NCBI RefSeq assembly: GCF_018494035.1
Contig: NZ_JABBFO010000002.1
Coordinates: 372,001-436,000 of the forward strand
Direction: 5' to 3'
Source: Rosenbergiella australiborealis
GTDB taxonomy: Bacteria; Pseudomonadota; Gammaproteobacteria; Enterobacterales; Enterobacteriaceae
DNA length: 64,000 nt
Shown: piece after piece, positions 37,019 through 44,656 of the stretch
Layout of the letters: every line of letters begins with the position of its first letter
Numbering within the stretch: the first letter of the stretch is position 1
Program-made: the position numbers and the translations under genes
Notes under the pieces: generated by a model
Told to the model about the DNA's origin: nothing
Database searches by the model: none
The model's input: only the letters and a program-made list of their open reading frames with translations

Positions 37019-37971
37019 AACGCACTCATTCCCTGACGTAAGCCGCTAACGGGTTTAGTTGGCCATAAACGTACTTCAAAGGTTTTTAGATCAAAATCCC
37101 CGGTTGCCCGCGTGGCACTTTTGGTTGAGAAGTCACCCAATGGCGCAATGTAATGGACACGGGCTTCAATGATCTGATTATTAAGCGCCGGAACACGAAG
37201 GTGGATCACATCGCCCTTGCGAACATGGGCAAGGATGTCTTCGCGTAGGTTAAAAATAAAATAGGCTTGCGGTAATCGAACTAAGGTCACCAGCGGACTG
37301 CCTGCACTTAATAAATCACCCACTTCTGCGGGGATAGGCCCGACTTCACCATCAACAGGCGCTTTAACATTTAGATCATCAGTCTGAGCTTGGACTTCCG
37401 CTAATTGTTGTTCCGCTTGTTGTAGTTGTGCGCTGTAAACATCGCGCTGCTCCCAACGATCGCCATGCAAGCCCTCATCGAGGTTGGCTTGAGCACTTTG
37501 CATATTATGTAGCGCGGTATCCCTTGAGTTACGGGCATTATCAAGATCTTGTGCAGAAATATACCCTTTTGCCGCAACGCTTTGGTTACGACGATAGTTT
37601 TCTTCTGCATTCTGATAATCAGCCCGCGCACCCTCAAGTGCAGCCGTGAGTTGACGAATACTCTCCTTACGTGTGCCATTTTGTGACATTTCAAGAGTGT
37701 ATTTAGCTTGATCACGCGCTGCTTCTGCCGCTTTTAATTCTGCAATCAGCTCAGGAGCATCAAGGCGAATAATCACCTGTCCCGCTTTAACATCATCCCC
37801 TCGCTCGACCAAACGCTCAACCACTCGGCCTTTTGCTTTAGAGGCAACAATGACTTCGGGGGCATCCACTTCACCTTGCAGTAATAAGTCTTGATTCTGT
37901 ACCCGGAAAAAAACCGCCAATGAAACAATTGCTATCATGACTAACACAGTAAAAATAATTTTTTTACTCAT
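37000..37971 (-). CDS. HlyD/EmrA-type periplasmic adaptor protein
   Basis: This 323-residue membrane-fusion protein links an inner-membrane exporter to an outer-membrane channel. It has one N-terminal membrane helix (IIFTVLVMIAIVSLAVFF), a split biotinyl/lipoyl domain (GEVDAPEVIVASKAKGRVVE and VKAPVDGEVGPIPAEVGDLL), and a long alpha-helical coiled coil between (about residues 75-200). A beta-barrel domain follows. ATG 37971 has GGAG seven bases upstream. It heads the operon with two ABC-2 permeases. The adaptor resembles YhiI/YbhG-type proteins rather than AaeA. Confidence 0.88.
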   Translation of the reverse strand: MSKKIIFTVLVMIAIVSLAVFFRVQNQDLLLQGEVDAPEVIVASKAKGRVVERLVERGDDVKAGQVIIRLDAPELIAELKAAEAARDQAKYTLEMSQNGTRKESIRQLTAALEGARADYQNAEENYRRNQSVAAKGYISAQDLDNARNSRDTALHNMQSAQANLDEGLHGDRWEQRDVYSAQLQQAEQQLAEVQAQTDDLNVKAPVDGEVGPIPAEVGDLLSAGSPLVTLVRLPQAYFIFNLREDILAHVRKGDVIHLRVPALNNQIIEARVHYIAPLGDFSTKSATRATGDFDLKTFEVRLWPTKPVSGLRQGMSALWQWKH

Positions 37972-38261
37972 CAACTGACTCCAGAATTAATCAGCAAAAG
38001 ACTGATTTCCCTCTTCTCCAAAACTAAGCGTAATGTACCAAGTAAGAAAAAGCACCCCGCTAAGTAGTAAATCTTATTCAAACCGCTGACTATAGTCGAC
38101 TTTCAATGCAGATTCTTTGATTAAAAGGGCTGCCTAACTGTTTATAGACTGAAGGACGATAAAATTTATAAGGTTTTACCAATTATATTCATTTTCAAAA
38201 GCCATTTTCTTTCTTCAATAACCCCTTCTACACTGCTGAGAATAACTTAAGGAGCTTGGCT

Positions 38262-38441
38262 ATGTTTTCTACTCAACGCTTTACTAGCAAAGAATTAGCG
38301 ATTGCTTACGTGACACAACAACAAAAAAATTTCAGCCCTGAGCAGTTTTTAATAGCGGTAGAGCGCGCAGAGCACGAATTTGTACAGCTACTCAACGGCT
38401 CATACCCATCTTCTTCCATCAATCAGATGTTTGAGGCGTAA
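38262..38441 (+). CDS. Small protein of 59 residues, unknown function
   Basis: I do not recognise this protein. ATG 38262 has AAGGAG seven bases upstream, a very good start. The product begins MFSTQRFTSKELAIAYVTQQ and is predicted to be helical and soluble, with an acidic middle (VERAEHEFVQLLNG) and no cysteines or membrane segment. Its 3' end overlaps the convergent esterase gene by 23 bases. The strong ribosome-binding site and ordinary codon use argue that it is real. It may be a small regulator, but nothing in the sequence proves this. Confidence 0.6.
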   Translation: MFSTQRFTSKELAIAYVTQQQKNFSPEQFLIAVERAEHEFVQLLNGSYPSSSINQMFEA

Positions 38442-39114
38442 AGGCCTGCGCCCAGTGCTTGAAATCCTCTAACTCTGGGGAGCTAATGGTATGGCCTTGT
38501 TGGGCATAACGATGAAAAGCCACGCTATACCCCCATCTTTGAGCACTCGCTACTGCTTGTTCGTCCAGTGCTAAGGGTATCCTCTCGTCAGCTCGCCCAT
38601 GACCGACAAATACACTGGGCAACAGACCTAAAGGTGCGGTATGCGGTAGGCTGGGGGGAAGATGCCCACTAAAGATGGCTATCGCCCCAACAGAAGTCGG
38701 ATAGTGAAACGCAATATTCCACCCCATCACTGCGCCTTGACTAAAGCCCGCTAAGAGTGTTCGTGCCGGGCTTATCGCCAATTGTTGTTGTAATTGCCTG
38801 ACTCTCACGATCACCTGACCGCTTGCCGCGTCAATATCTGACTGACTAAGATCCCCTGCCCGATACCAAGCGTAATGATCACCCCCCAGCGCAATTGGAG
38901 CCCTTAAGCTCACGACCGCGTAATCCGCGGCCAGGAAGTCGGCGATGGGTAATAGGTCTTGTTCGTTACTGCCATAACCGTGCAGGAGTACCAGTAAATG
39001 GCGTGCTGGCTGACCATTTTGAGGTGTCAGCAACAGACCGTTAAGTGCTGCACAAACGGGACTCGCCAGCAGGATCAGCACGACAGTCAAGCAATAACGA
39101 TGCCAGATTCTCAT
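38419..39114 (-). CDS. Periplasmic phospholipase/carboxylesterase-like alpha/beta hydrolase
   Basis: This 231-residue alpha/beta hydrolase has a signal peptide (MRIWHRYCLTVVLILLASPVCA). The oxyanion segment LLVLLHGYGSNEQDLLPIADF, the nucleophile elbow LLAGFSQGAVMGWNIAF (Ser in GFSQG), then GRADERIPL (Asp) and QQGHTISSPELED (His) form a complete triad. The pattern is that of the YpfH/phospholipase-carboxylesterase family, normally cytoplasmic; the signal peptide points to the periplasm here. Its ATG overlaps the lysO stop (ATGA), so the two are probably co-transcribed. Substrate unknown. Confidence 0.87.
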   Translation of the reverse strand: MRIWHRYCLTVVLILLASPVCAALNGLLLTPQNGQPARHLLVLLHGYGSNEQDLLPIADFLAADYAVVSLRAPIALGGDHYAWYRAGDLSQSDIDAASGQVIVRVRQLQQQLAISPARTLLAGFSQGAVMGWNIAFHYPTSVGAIAIFSGHLPPSLPHTAPLGLLPSVFVGHGRADERIPLALDEQAVASAQRWGYSVAFHRYAQQGHTISSPELEDFKHWAQAFTPQTSD

Positions 39115-40001
39115 AGTAAGGTCGCGACCAAAGTGATCAAAAAGGGAGCGGTTAATGTCAGTACTAGCCCACTAAAGATGGCATAAGGAATATAGGCGGC
39201 ATCACAATTTTGCTTGATAAAGGGTAATGCTGAATCCATCGCTGCGGCGCCGCTTAAGCCTACGGCGGCAAGGGGTTGACGTCGTCCAAAAAAATAAAGA
39301 AAGACGATACTCAATAATTCACGAAAAAAATCCGTCATAAAGGCTAAGGCTCCCATTTGCACATCCACTAACTGATGAACCATTGGCCCAGACAGGGAAA
39401 ACCATCCCAATCCACTGGCGACGAGCAATGACTGCTGCCAGGTAAAATTAGTGATAGAACTAAAAAGAAGTGCCGCTATTACGTAACCGAGTAGCGCGAG
39501 CAGTGGTACGGTAACTAATTGACGAGTTAACGTTGTCACTCTAAAGCCGACTAAATCGATCCCCACACAAAACAGCATAAGATAAAGGATACTGTTACTC
39601 GATAATCCAATTACGCCTAACGTGAAATGGGTAAAATGACCGATTGCCAATCCCAGAATAAACGCTGAGATCGCCTTCAAACACCCTCCAAATGCCGACA
39701 GTAAAGAGGGTAATTCTGTTTGGTTTTTCACAACGTTCGGTTTGCGAAATAACAGTCCACCGGTAATCAGCGTAGTTAAGCCCGCGAGCAGTGCAGCATG
39801 ATAAATAATCGTGCCCCCTATTTGGCTTTGACTGAAAACCTCCGCAAAATCCAGCCCCATGCTTAGAAGGAGTAGCAGGACAATCGAGCTTAACGACTTT
39901 ATCGCCAGTTGACGTAGAGAAAGGGGCAGTTGCGTACCGACTCCCCAACCGATAAGCAATACAGCGAGCAGCATAAAAATGGCAAATACAGCATGTTGCA
40001 T
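39111..40001 (-). CDS. lysO: LysO-family lysine exporter
   Basis: LysO (YbjE) exports L-lysine and its analogue thialysine. The 296-residue membrane protein (E. coli 299) has about eight to ten segments. Family features are KSLSSIVLLLLLSMGLDF, LMLFCVGIDLVGF, SGLGWFSLSGPMVHQLVD, the acidic helix FMTDFFRELLSIVFLYFFGRR, and GAAAMDSALPFIKQNCD near the end. In E. coli the gene responds to ArgP; no ArgP gene is in the window. It precedes a periplasmic esterase with an overlapping start. Confidence 0.9.
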   Translation of the reverse strand: MQHAVFAIFMLLAVLLIGWGVGTQLPLSLRQLAIKSLSSIVLLLLLSMGLDFAEVFSQSQIGGTIIYHAALLAGLTTLITGGLLFRKPNVVKNQTELPSLLSAFGGCLKAISAFILGLAIGHFTHFTLGVIGLSSNSILYLMLFCVGIDLVGFRVTTLTRQLVTVPLLALLGYVIAALLFSSITNFTWQQSLLVASGLGWFSLSGPMVHQLVDVQMGALAFMTDFFRELLSIVFLYFFGRRQPLAAVGLSGAAAMDSALPFIKQNCDAAYIPYAIFSGLVLTLTAPFLITLVATLL

Positions 40002-40169
40002 AACGTTTTATTTCTTATTAAGTAGACAGGTTAATAAATGTATCAAAATAAACTTATCATTAATTCATTCATTAAGCTCGTGAATCACCACGATAAATTC
40101 GATAACAGGTTAAGAGAGGTAGTCACCCTTCCTGTTTTGCCGTACTATGGCCGGGCAATATGTTAAAGG

Positions 40170-40577
40170 ATGACCAATTTGCACCTACCTTCTCTTGTTC
40201 AGCGTTGGACCGCTCAACTCGCGATGCTAACCCTCGCGTTGCTTTTTATGGGACCAACCGTTTCGAGCCACATTACTCGTAACATTTCGCCTGTTCCTTC
40301 GTCGGCCCCCCTCGCTGTCATGATCAGTGACCACTGCCTTAACGAAACGACCTCAGGGAAACCATTAGCCGAAACTATTGAAGGTCAGCAGCTCGACACT
40401 CTAGCATGCGGATATTGTTCGCTGTGGGCGCATATTCCGGTTATCCCCTTACTTATTCTCCTGACACTTTTACATCATTACGCGCCTATTGTGGTTCGCC
40501 ACTTCCCGCGATTTATTGGCCTATGCTGCAACGGTTACTGGTTACCAAGCCATGCTCGTGCACCCCCCTTTTCTTAA
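40170..40577 (+). CDS. DUF2946-family membrane protein, copper-receptor associated
   Basis: This 135-residue protein has an N-terminal membrane/signal segment (LAMLTLALLFMGPTVSS), a middle histidine/cysteine region and a second hydrophobic helix (IPVIPLLILLTLLHHYAPIVV). The segment LACGYCSLWAHIPV with its CxxC pair is the DUF2946 hallmark. Members of this family often lie next to copper transport or TonB receptor genes, as here, and may handle copper at the membrane; this is family context, not proof. ATG 40170 overlaps its own AAAGG, so TTG 40179 is an alternative start. Confidence 0.8.
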   Translation: MTNLHLPSLVQRWTAQLAMLTLALLFMGPTVSSHITRNISPVPSSAPLAVMISDHCLNETTSGKPLAETIEGQQLDTLACGYCSLWAHIPVIPLLILLTLLHHYAPIVVRHFPRFIGLCCNGYWLPSHARAPPFS

Positions 40578-40673
40578 ACGCCTGAAATACTGATCTTTAG
40601 CCCCTTCTGTTGAAGGTGACCGTTTAGTGCTCATTTTGCTAGGCATCCTCACGCCTGCATAAAAGGACGTTTT

Positions 40674-42641
40674 ATGTCTCAACACCTCTTTTTTTCTTTG
40701 TCTCTCGCGTTTGCATTACTGAGCGTTGCTCTGCCTTGGGTTTCTCGTGCAGCAACACAACCATCTACCCTGATTGTTTCTGCGCCCCTCACATCGCCTT
40801 TAGAAGTTGTCGTCTCGACGAAGACCCCTCGCCAACCTCTCCCGGCCAGTGATGGGTCAGACTATTTACACACTATTCCTGGCTTTTCACAAATTAGAAA
40901 TGGCGGCACCAACGGCGACCCCATTTTTCGCGGTATGTTCGGCTCGCGCTTACGCATGTTAATCAATGATGGCGAGATGTTAGGGGCCTGTGGCAGTCGT
41001 ATGGATGCCCCTTCTTCCTATATTTCACCAGAGAACCTTGACCTAATGACCCTGATAAAAGGACCACAGACTGTCCTTTGGGGACCCGGGAATTCAGCGG
41101 GTACGTTACGTTTTGAACGCCTCCCCCCCAGCTTCACTCAATCCGGGATACAGGGTACGGCGAGTCTTCTGAGCGCATCACGCCAACGCAACGATCAAAA
41201 TGCAGATATCACACTTGGTCATCAAGATGGCTATTTACGCGTCACGGGCAATCATGCTCGATCCAATGATTATCATGATGGCAAGGGTAATACGGTGCCT
41301 TCACAATGGCGAAAATGGAACAGCGATATAACGCTGGGTTGGACTCCCGATGCCACAACGTTAATAGAAGTGACTGCTGGGCAAGGGAATGGTAACGCCC
41401 GTTACGCCGGTAGAGGTATGGATGGGTCCCAGTTTAAGCGCCAAAGTCTCGGCGCTAAAATACAAAAACAGAATATCAGCGAAACCTTCACCGAATTCAC
41501 CAGTAATGTTTACGTTAATAATGCTGACCATGTCATGGATAATTTCTCACTCCGCCATCCCCAAATAGGAATGGTGATGCCAATGCGTAGCGAAGTCGGC
41601 CGTAAAACCATGGGTGGGCGGATGATGGGAACTTGGCAATGGGGAGAGACTCAACTCCAAAGCGGTGCAGATATGCAAACTAATCATCATCGCCGTAAGC
41701 GGATTCAGGGATGGCGTAATGATGCACAGTTTAGTGACTATGGGATGTTTAGTGAATTACGGTATACACTCAATCCCTCCAATTCGTTAATCAGTGGTGC
41801 ACGGATTGATTTCGCACAGGCAAAAGATAGGCGCACAACAACTGCCGTAGAGCGCCATACGTGGTTACCTGCCGGTTTTTTACGGGTTGAGCACAGCCCC
41901 GCTCAATCCGCAATGATGCTTTATGCCGGACTGGGTTATACCCAACGCTTTCCCGATTACTGGGAATTATTCTCGCCAACTTATGGCGCGGATGGACGCT
42001 CTGGCGCGTTTCGCCAAGTGAAACCAGAAAAAACCATGCAGCTTGATATCGGTGCAAAGTATCACGATAAACAACTCAATACCTGGATCTCCGCCTATAT
42101 CGGTTGGGTTGAGGACTTTATCCTCTTCCGCTATCACCCGGCTGCAACACGTATTTCTGATGTTAAGAATGTTGATGCCTTGATTTTCGGTGGTGAATTA
42201 GGTGCCGACTATCAGTGGACGGAGCAGTGGAAACTTGAGGCTAGTGTCAGCTATGCCCAAGCCGAAAACCGTCAACAGCATCGTCCCTTACCACAAATAC
42301 CACCGTTAGAAACACGCTGGGGAGCAACATGGCAGCAAGGCGCATTGAGTGCCACTGGGCTGATTCGCGTTGTCAGTGCCCAGCATCGCGTTGCGAAAAA
42401 CGACGGTAATGTGGTGGGTAAAGATTTTGGATCCAGTGCCGGATTCGTCACCCTCGCGGCCAACAGTCGCTATCAATTTACCGATAAATTCGCCCTGACT
42501 ATCGGTATCGATAATTTGCTGAATAAGACATATAGCGAACATCTTAACCTTGCCGGTAATAGTCGCTTCGGTTACCCCTCTACAACCCGTATTAATGAAC
42601 CAGGGAGAAGTTACTGGCTAACGTTGACGTACCATTTTTAA
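40674..42641 (+). CDS. TonB-dependent copper receptor (OprC/NosA type)
   Basis: This outer-membrane receptor imports copper. The 655-residue precursor has a signal peptide, a plug domain (EVVVSTKTPRQPLPASDGSDY, GGTNGDPIFRGMFGSRLRMLINDG) and a beta-barrel ending YWLTLTYHF with terminal Phe. The plug has LGACGSRMDAPSSYISPENL; the CxxxM pair Cys106/Met110 corresponds to the Cu(I)-binding CxxxM of OprC. The partner HxM of OprC is not obvious to me, though MQTNHHRR and Met-rich HPQIGMVMPMR are candidates. A TonB box-like STLIVSAP precedes the plug. AAGGA lies before ATG 40674. It follows a DUF2946 gene. Confidence 0.9.
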   Translation: MSQHLFFSLSLAFALLSVALPWVSRAATQPSTLIVSAPLTSPLEVVVSTKTPRQPLPASDGSDYLHTIPGFSQIRNGGTNGDPIFRGMFGSRLRMLINDGEMLGACGSRMDAPSSYISPENLDLMTLIKGPQTVLWGPGNSAGTLRFERLPPSFTQSGIQGTASLLSASRQRNDQNADITLGHQDGYLRVTGNHARSNDYHDGKGNTVPSQWRKWNSDITLGWTPDATTLIEVTAGQGNGNARYAGRGMDGSQFKRQSLGAKIQKQNISETFTEFTSNVYVNNADHVMDNFSLRHPQIGMVMPMRSEVGRKTMGGRMMGTWQWGETQLQSGADMQTNHHRRKRIQGWRNDAQFSDYGMFSELRYTLNPSNSLISGARIDFAQAKDRRTTTAVERHTWLPAGFLRVEHSPAQSAMMLYAGLGYTQRFPDYWELFSPTYGADGRSGAFRQVKPEKTMQLDIGAKYHDKQLNTWISAYIGWVEDFILFRYHPAATRISDVKNVDALIFGGELGADYQWTEQWKLEASVSYAQAENRQQHRPLPQIPPLETRWGATWQQGALSATGLIRVVSAQHRVAKNDGNVVGKDFGSSAGFVTLAANSRYQFTDKFALTIGIDNLLNKTYSEHLNLAGNSRFGYPSTTRINEPGRSYWLTLTYHF

Positions 42642-42674
42642 GGGTTAACTTGTTATGCTGTTCTGACCTTGACG

Positions 42675-42703
42675 GGGCTGCGGAGATCGCAACCGAACAG
42701 CCC
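42675..42703 (+). terminator. Hairpin between the TonB receptor and the allophanate hydrolase gene
   Basis: GGGCTG/CAGCCC, extended by CGG/CCG with a two-base bulge, forms a stem-loop 34 bases after the receptor stop. No T tract follows. It probably marks the receptor mRNA end; other structured-RNA roles cannot be excluded. Confidence 0.4.
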
Positions 42704-42815
42704 TGCACTATTGCTGTGGCAGCATGATAGTTTACAGTGCAAGCTCAAGAGGGTTTAAGGGGCATCGCCCACAACCATATAAGAGAAACTCAACTAAAAC
42801 AGCGAAATAGCGATT

Positions 42816-42831
42816 TGGCATAGTTATTGCT
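42816..42831 (+). promoter_or_regulatory. Sigma-54 promoter for the urea amidolyase operon
   Basis: TGGCAT, a five-base spacer AGTTA, then TTGCT: GG and GC are ten bases apart, the exact -24/-12 arrangement of sigma-54 promoters (consensus TGGCAC-N5-TTGCW). Start of transcription would fall at about base 42842. Sigma-54 fits nitrogen-regulated (NtrC) genes, and the genes downstream release ammonia from urea. A TGCACT...AGTGCA inverted pair at 42704-42741 is a loose candidate NtrC site. Confidence 0.65.
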
Positions 42832-42834
42832 CTG

Positions 42835-42868
42835 TTGAATCCCATCTTGTATACAACATGGGATTCAA
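42835..42868. promoter_or_regulatory. 34-base palindromic operator overlapping start of transcription and RBS
   Basis: A near-perfect 34-base palindrome centred on TTGTATACAA, with flanks TTGAATCCCAT and ATGGGATTCAA: 16 of 17 symmetric pairs match. TTGTATACAA-like cores are typical operators of GntR/FCD-family repressors, and a GntR/FCD gene is the third gene of this operon. It covers the predicted transcription start and the GGGA ribosome-binding sequence before ATG 42871, so binding should block expression. Confidence 0.72.
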
Positions 42869-42870
42869 TT

Positions 42871-44655
42871 ATGCCGGCAACCTTTGGCTACACGATTCAA
42901 GAATGGCGTGAACAGGCTTCACAGGGTCTACCCCATCTCGCTCAGTTACTGCATACGCACCTTGCCGCGATCGATCGCCAAGACACGGCCTGGATAACGC
43001 TTGCTACACCGCAGCAGTTGGATGAACAGCTGTCCACATTGCAGACACTCTCCCCCTCGCTACCGCTATGGGGGGTCCCTTTTGCTATTAAGGATAATAT
43101 TGATGTCGCTGGATGGCCGACGAGTGCGGCTTGTCCGGCGGCAATTGTTACCCCTACCCAAGACGCGGAAGTTGTCGCACGTCTTAAGGCCGCTGGGGCA
43201 ATTGTGATCGGTAAAACCAATCTTGACCAATATGCCACCGGATTAGTTGGCACGCGCTCGCCATATGGGGCGGTCTGTAATAGTTTCGATAGTGCTTATA
43301 TTAGTGGCGGTTCAAGCTCAGGTTCAGCTTCAGTACTCGCTCGTGGTTTAGTTGCCTTCTCTTTGGGGACTGACACCGCAGGTTCAGGCCGAATACCGGC
43401 AGGATTCAATAATATTGTCGGGCTAAAACCGACCAAAGGCTGGCTTTCTGCCCGCGGTGTTATTCCCGCTTGCCGCCTAAATGATACGATCTCGCTGTTC
43501 GCACTCACCGTTGCAGAGGCTTATCATGTTGCCACTATCGCGGGAGGCTACGATGAACAGGAGGCCTATTCCCGGCAGCCCTTACAAAAAGCGCCCGCAC
43601 AATTTCGTACTCAACCCATTTTTGCCATTCCCGATACCCTGAATTTTTTTGGCGATAGCCACGCAGAGCGTGCTTGGCAGAAAGCCGTAGAGGCATTACA
43701 GTTGAGTGGTGCACAGCTAGAACCTATCGATTTCTCACCTTTTCAGCAACTAGCCGAGCAACTCTATGCCGGTCCTTGGGTAGCAGAACGAACCGCTGCC
43801 ATTGGCGAGATGATTGACCAACCCGAAAAAATGGACCCCGTGGTCTATCAAGTGATTCGCCAAGGCTTACAATACTCTGCCGTGGATGCCTATCGTGCCG
43901 AATATCTTCGTGCGGAATTAAGTCGTCAGATCCAACAAACCTTACTGCCGTTCGATGCATTGATCGTGCCGACTTCACCGACTATTCATCGCTTAGCCGC
44001 CATGCCCGATGATCCGATTGGGCTAAATTCGCAACTCGGTTTTTATACCAACTTTACCAATCTCGCCGACCTCAGTGCCCTCGCCCTCCCAGCCCCTTTT
44101 CGCGATGATGGGCTGCCTGCGGGGATCACCTTACTGGCTGGCGCTTGGCACGACCGTGCCTTAGCTGAATTTGGGTGCCGCTGGCAGAAACAGCTCGCTC
44201 TCCCACTTGGAGCAACAAGTCAACCTTATCCACACAGCGCGGCAGGATTACCGCCATCCCCTGATCATGTCCGTGTTGCAGTTGTCGGCGCACATCTGAC
44301 CGGTATGCCTTTAAATTATCAATTAACCACACGTAATGCGGTATTCATTGAAGAGACCCAAACTGCTGAAAATTACCGTCTGTTTGCCCTGCTTAATGGC
44401 CCCATCAAAAAACCCGGATTACTGCGCAGCGATAGCGGAAAAGCCATTATCGTAGAGCTATGGGACATTCCACTCGCTCGCTTTGGGGAGTTTGTGGCAG
44501 AAATTCCTGCCCCATTAGGGATAGGTAGCCTAACGCTAAGGGATGGAAGGATCGTGAAAGGCTTTATTTGTGAGCCCGCCGAATTAACCGATGCGCTAGA
44601 GATCACCGCCTTTGGCGGTTGGCGTCATTGGCTCACCGCTCAGGAGGAAAAATAA
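42871..44655 (+). CDS. atzF: Allophanate hydrolase
   Basis: This enzyme splits allophanate (urea-1-carboxylate) into ammonia and CO2, the second step of urea amidolysis. The 594-residue protein has an amidase-signature domain with the Lys-cisSer-Ser triad: Lys74 in VPFAIKDNIDVAG, Ser148 in ISGGSSSGS, and Ser172 in GTDTAGSGRIPAG. A C-terminal AtzF-type domain (about residue 460 onward) has VAVVGAHLTGMPLNYQL and LWDIPLARFGEFVAEIPAPLGIG. ATG 42871 is supported by GGGA upstream and by the family start; a TTG 36 bases earlier lies in the operator palindrome. The stop is one base before the urea carboxylase ATG. Confidence 0.93.
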   Translation: MPATFGYTIQEWREQASQGLPHLAQLLHTHLAAIDRQDTAWITLATPQQLDEQLSTLQTLSPSLPLWGVPFAIKDNIDVAGWPTSAACPAAIVTPTQDAEVVARLKAAGAIVIGKTNLDQYATGLVGTRSPYGAVCNSFDSAYISGGSSSGSASVLARGLVAFSLGTDTAGSGRIPAGFNNIVGLKPTKGWLSARGVIPACRLNDTISLFALTVAEAYHVATIAGGYDEQEAYSRQPLQKAPAQFRTQPIFAIPDTLNFFGDSHAERAWQKAVEALQLSGAQLEPIDFSPFQQLAEQLYAGPWVAERTAAIGEMIDQPEKMDPVVYQVIRQGLQYSAVDAYRAEYLRAELSRQIQQTLLPFDALIVPTSPTIHRLAAMPDDPIGLNSQLGFYTNFTNLADLSALALPAPFRDDGLPAGITLLAGAWHDRALAEFGCRWQKQLALPLGATSQPYPHSAAGLPPSPDHVRVAVVGAHLTGMPLNYQLTTRNAVFIEETQTAENYRLFALLNGPIKKPGLLRSDSGKAIIVELWDIPLARFGEFVAEIPAPLGIGSLTLRDGRIVKGFICEPAELTDALEITAFGGWRHWLTAQEEK

Positions 44656-44656
44656 G

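Noticed and set aside
42675-42703. tRNA-like hairpin
   Set aside because: A single stem-loop without the cloverleaf arms or conserved TTC sequence.
42642-42870. Possible guanidine riboswitch before the allophanate hydrolase gene
   Set aside because: No ykkC-type core or ACGR-loop hairpin pair is visible, and the sigma-54 start would leave only a short leader.
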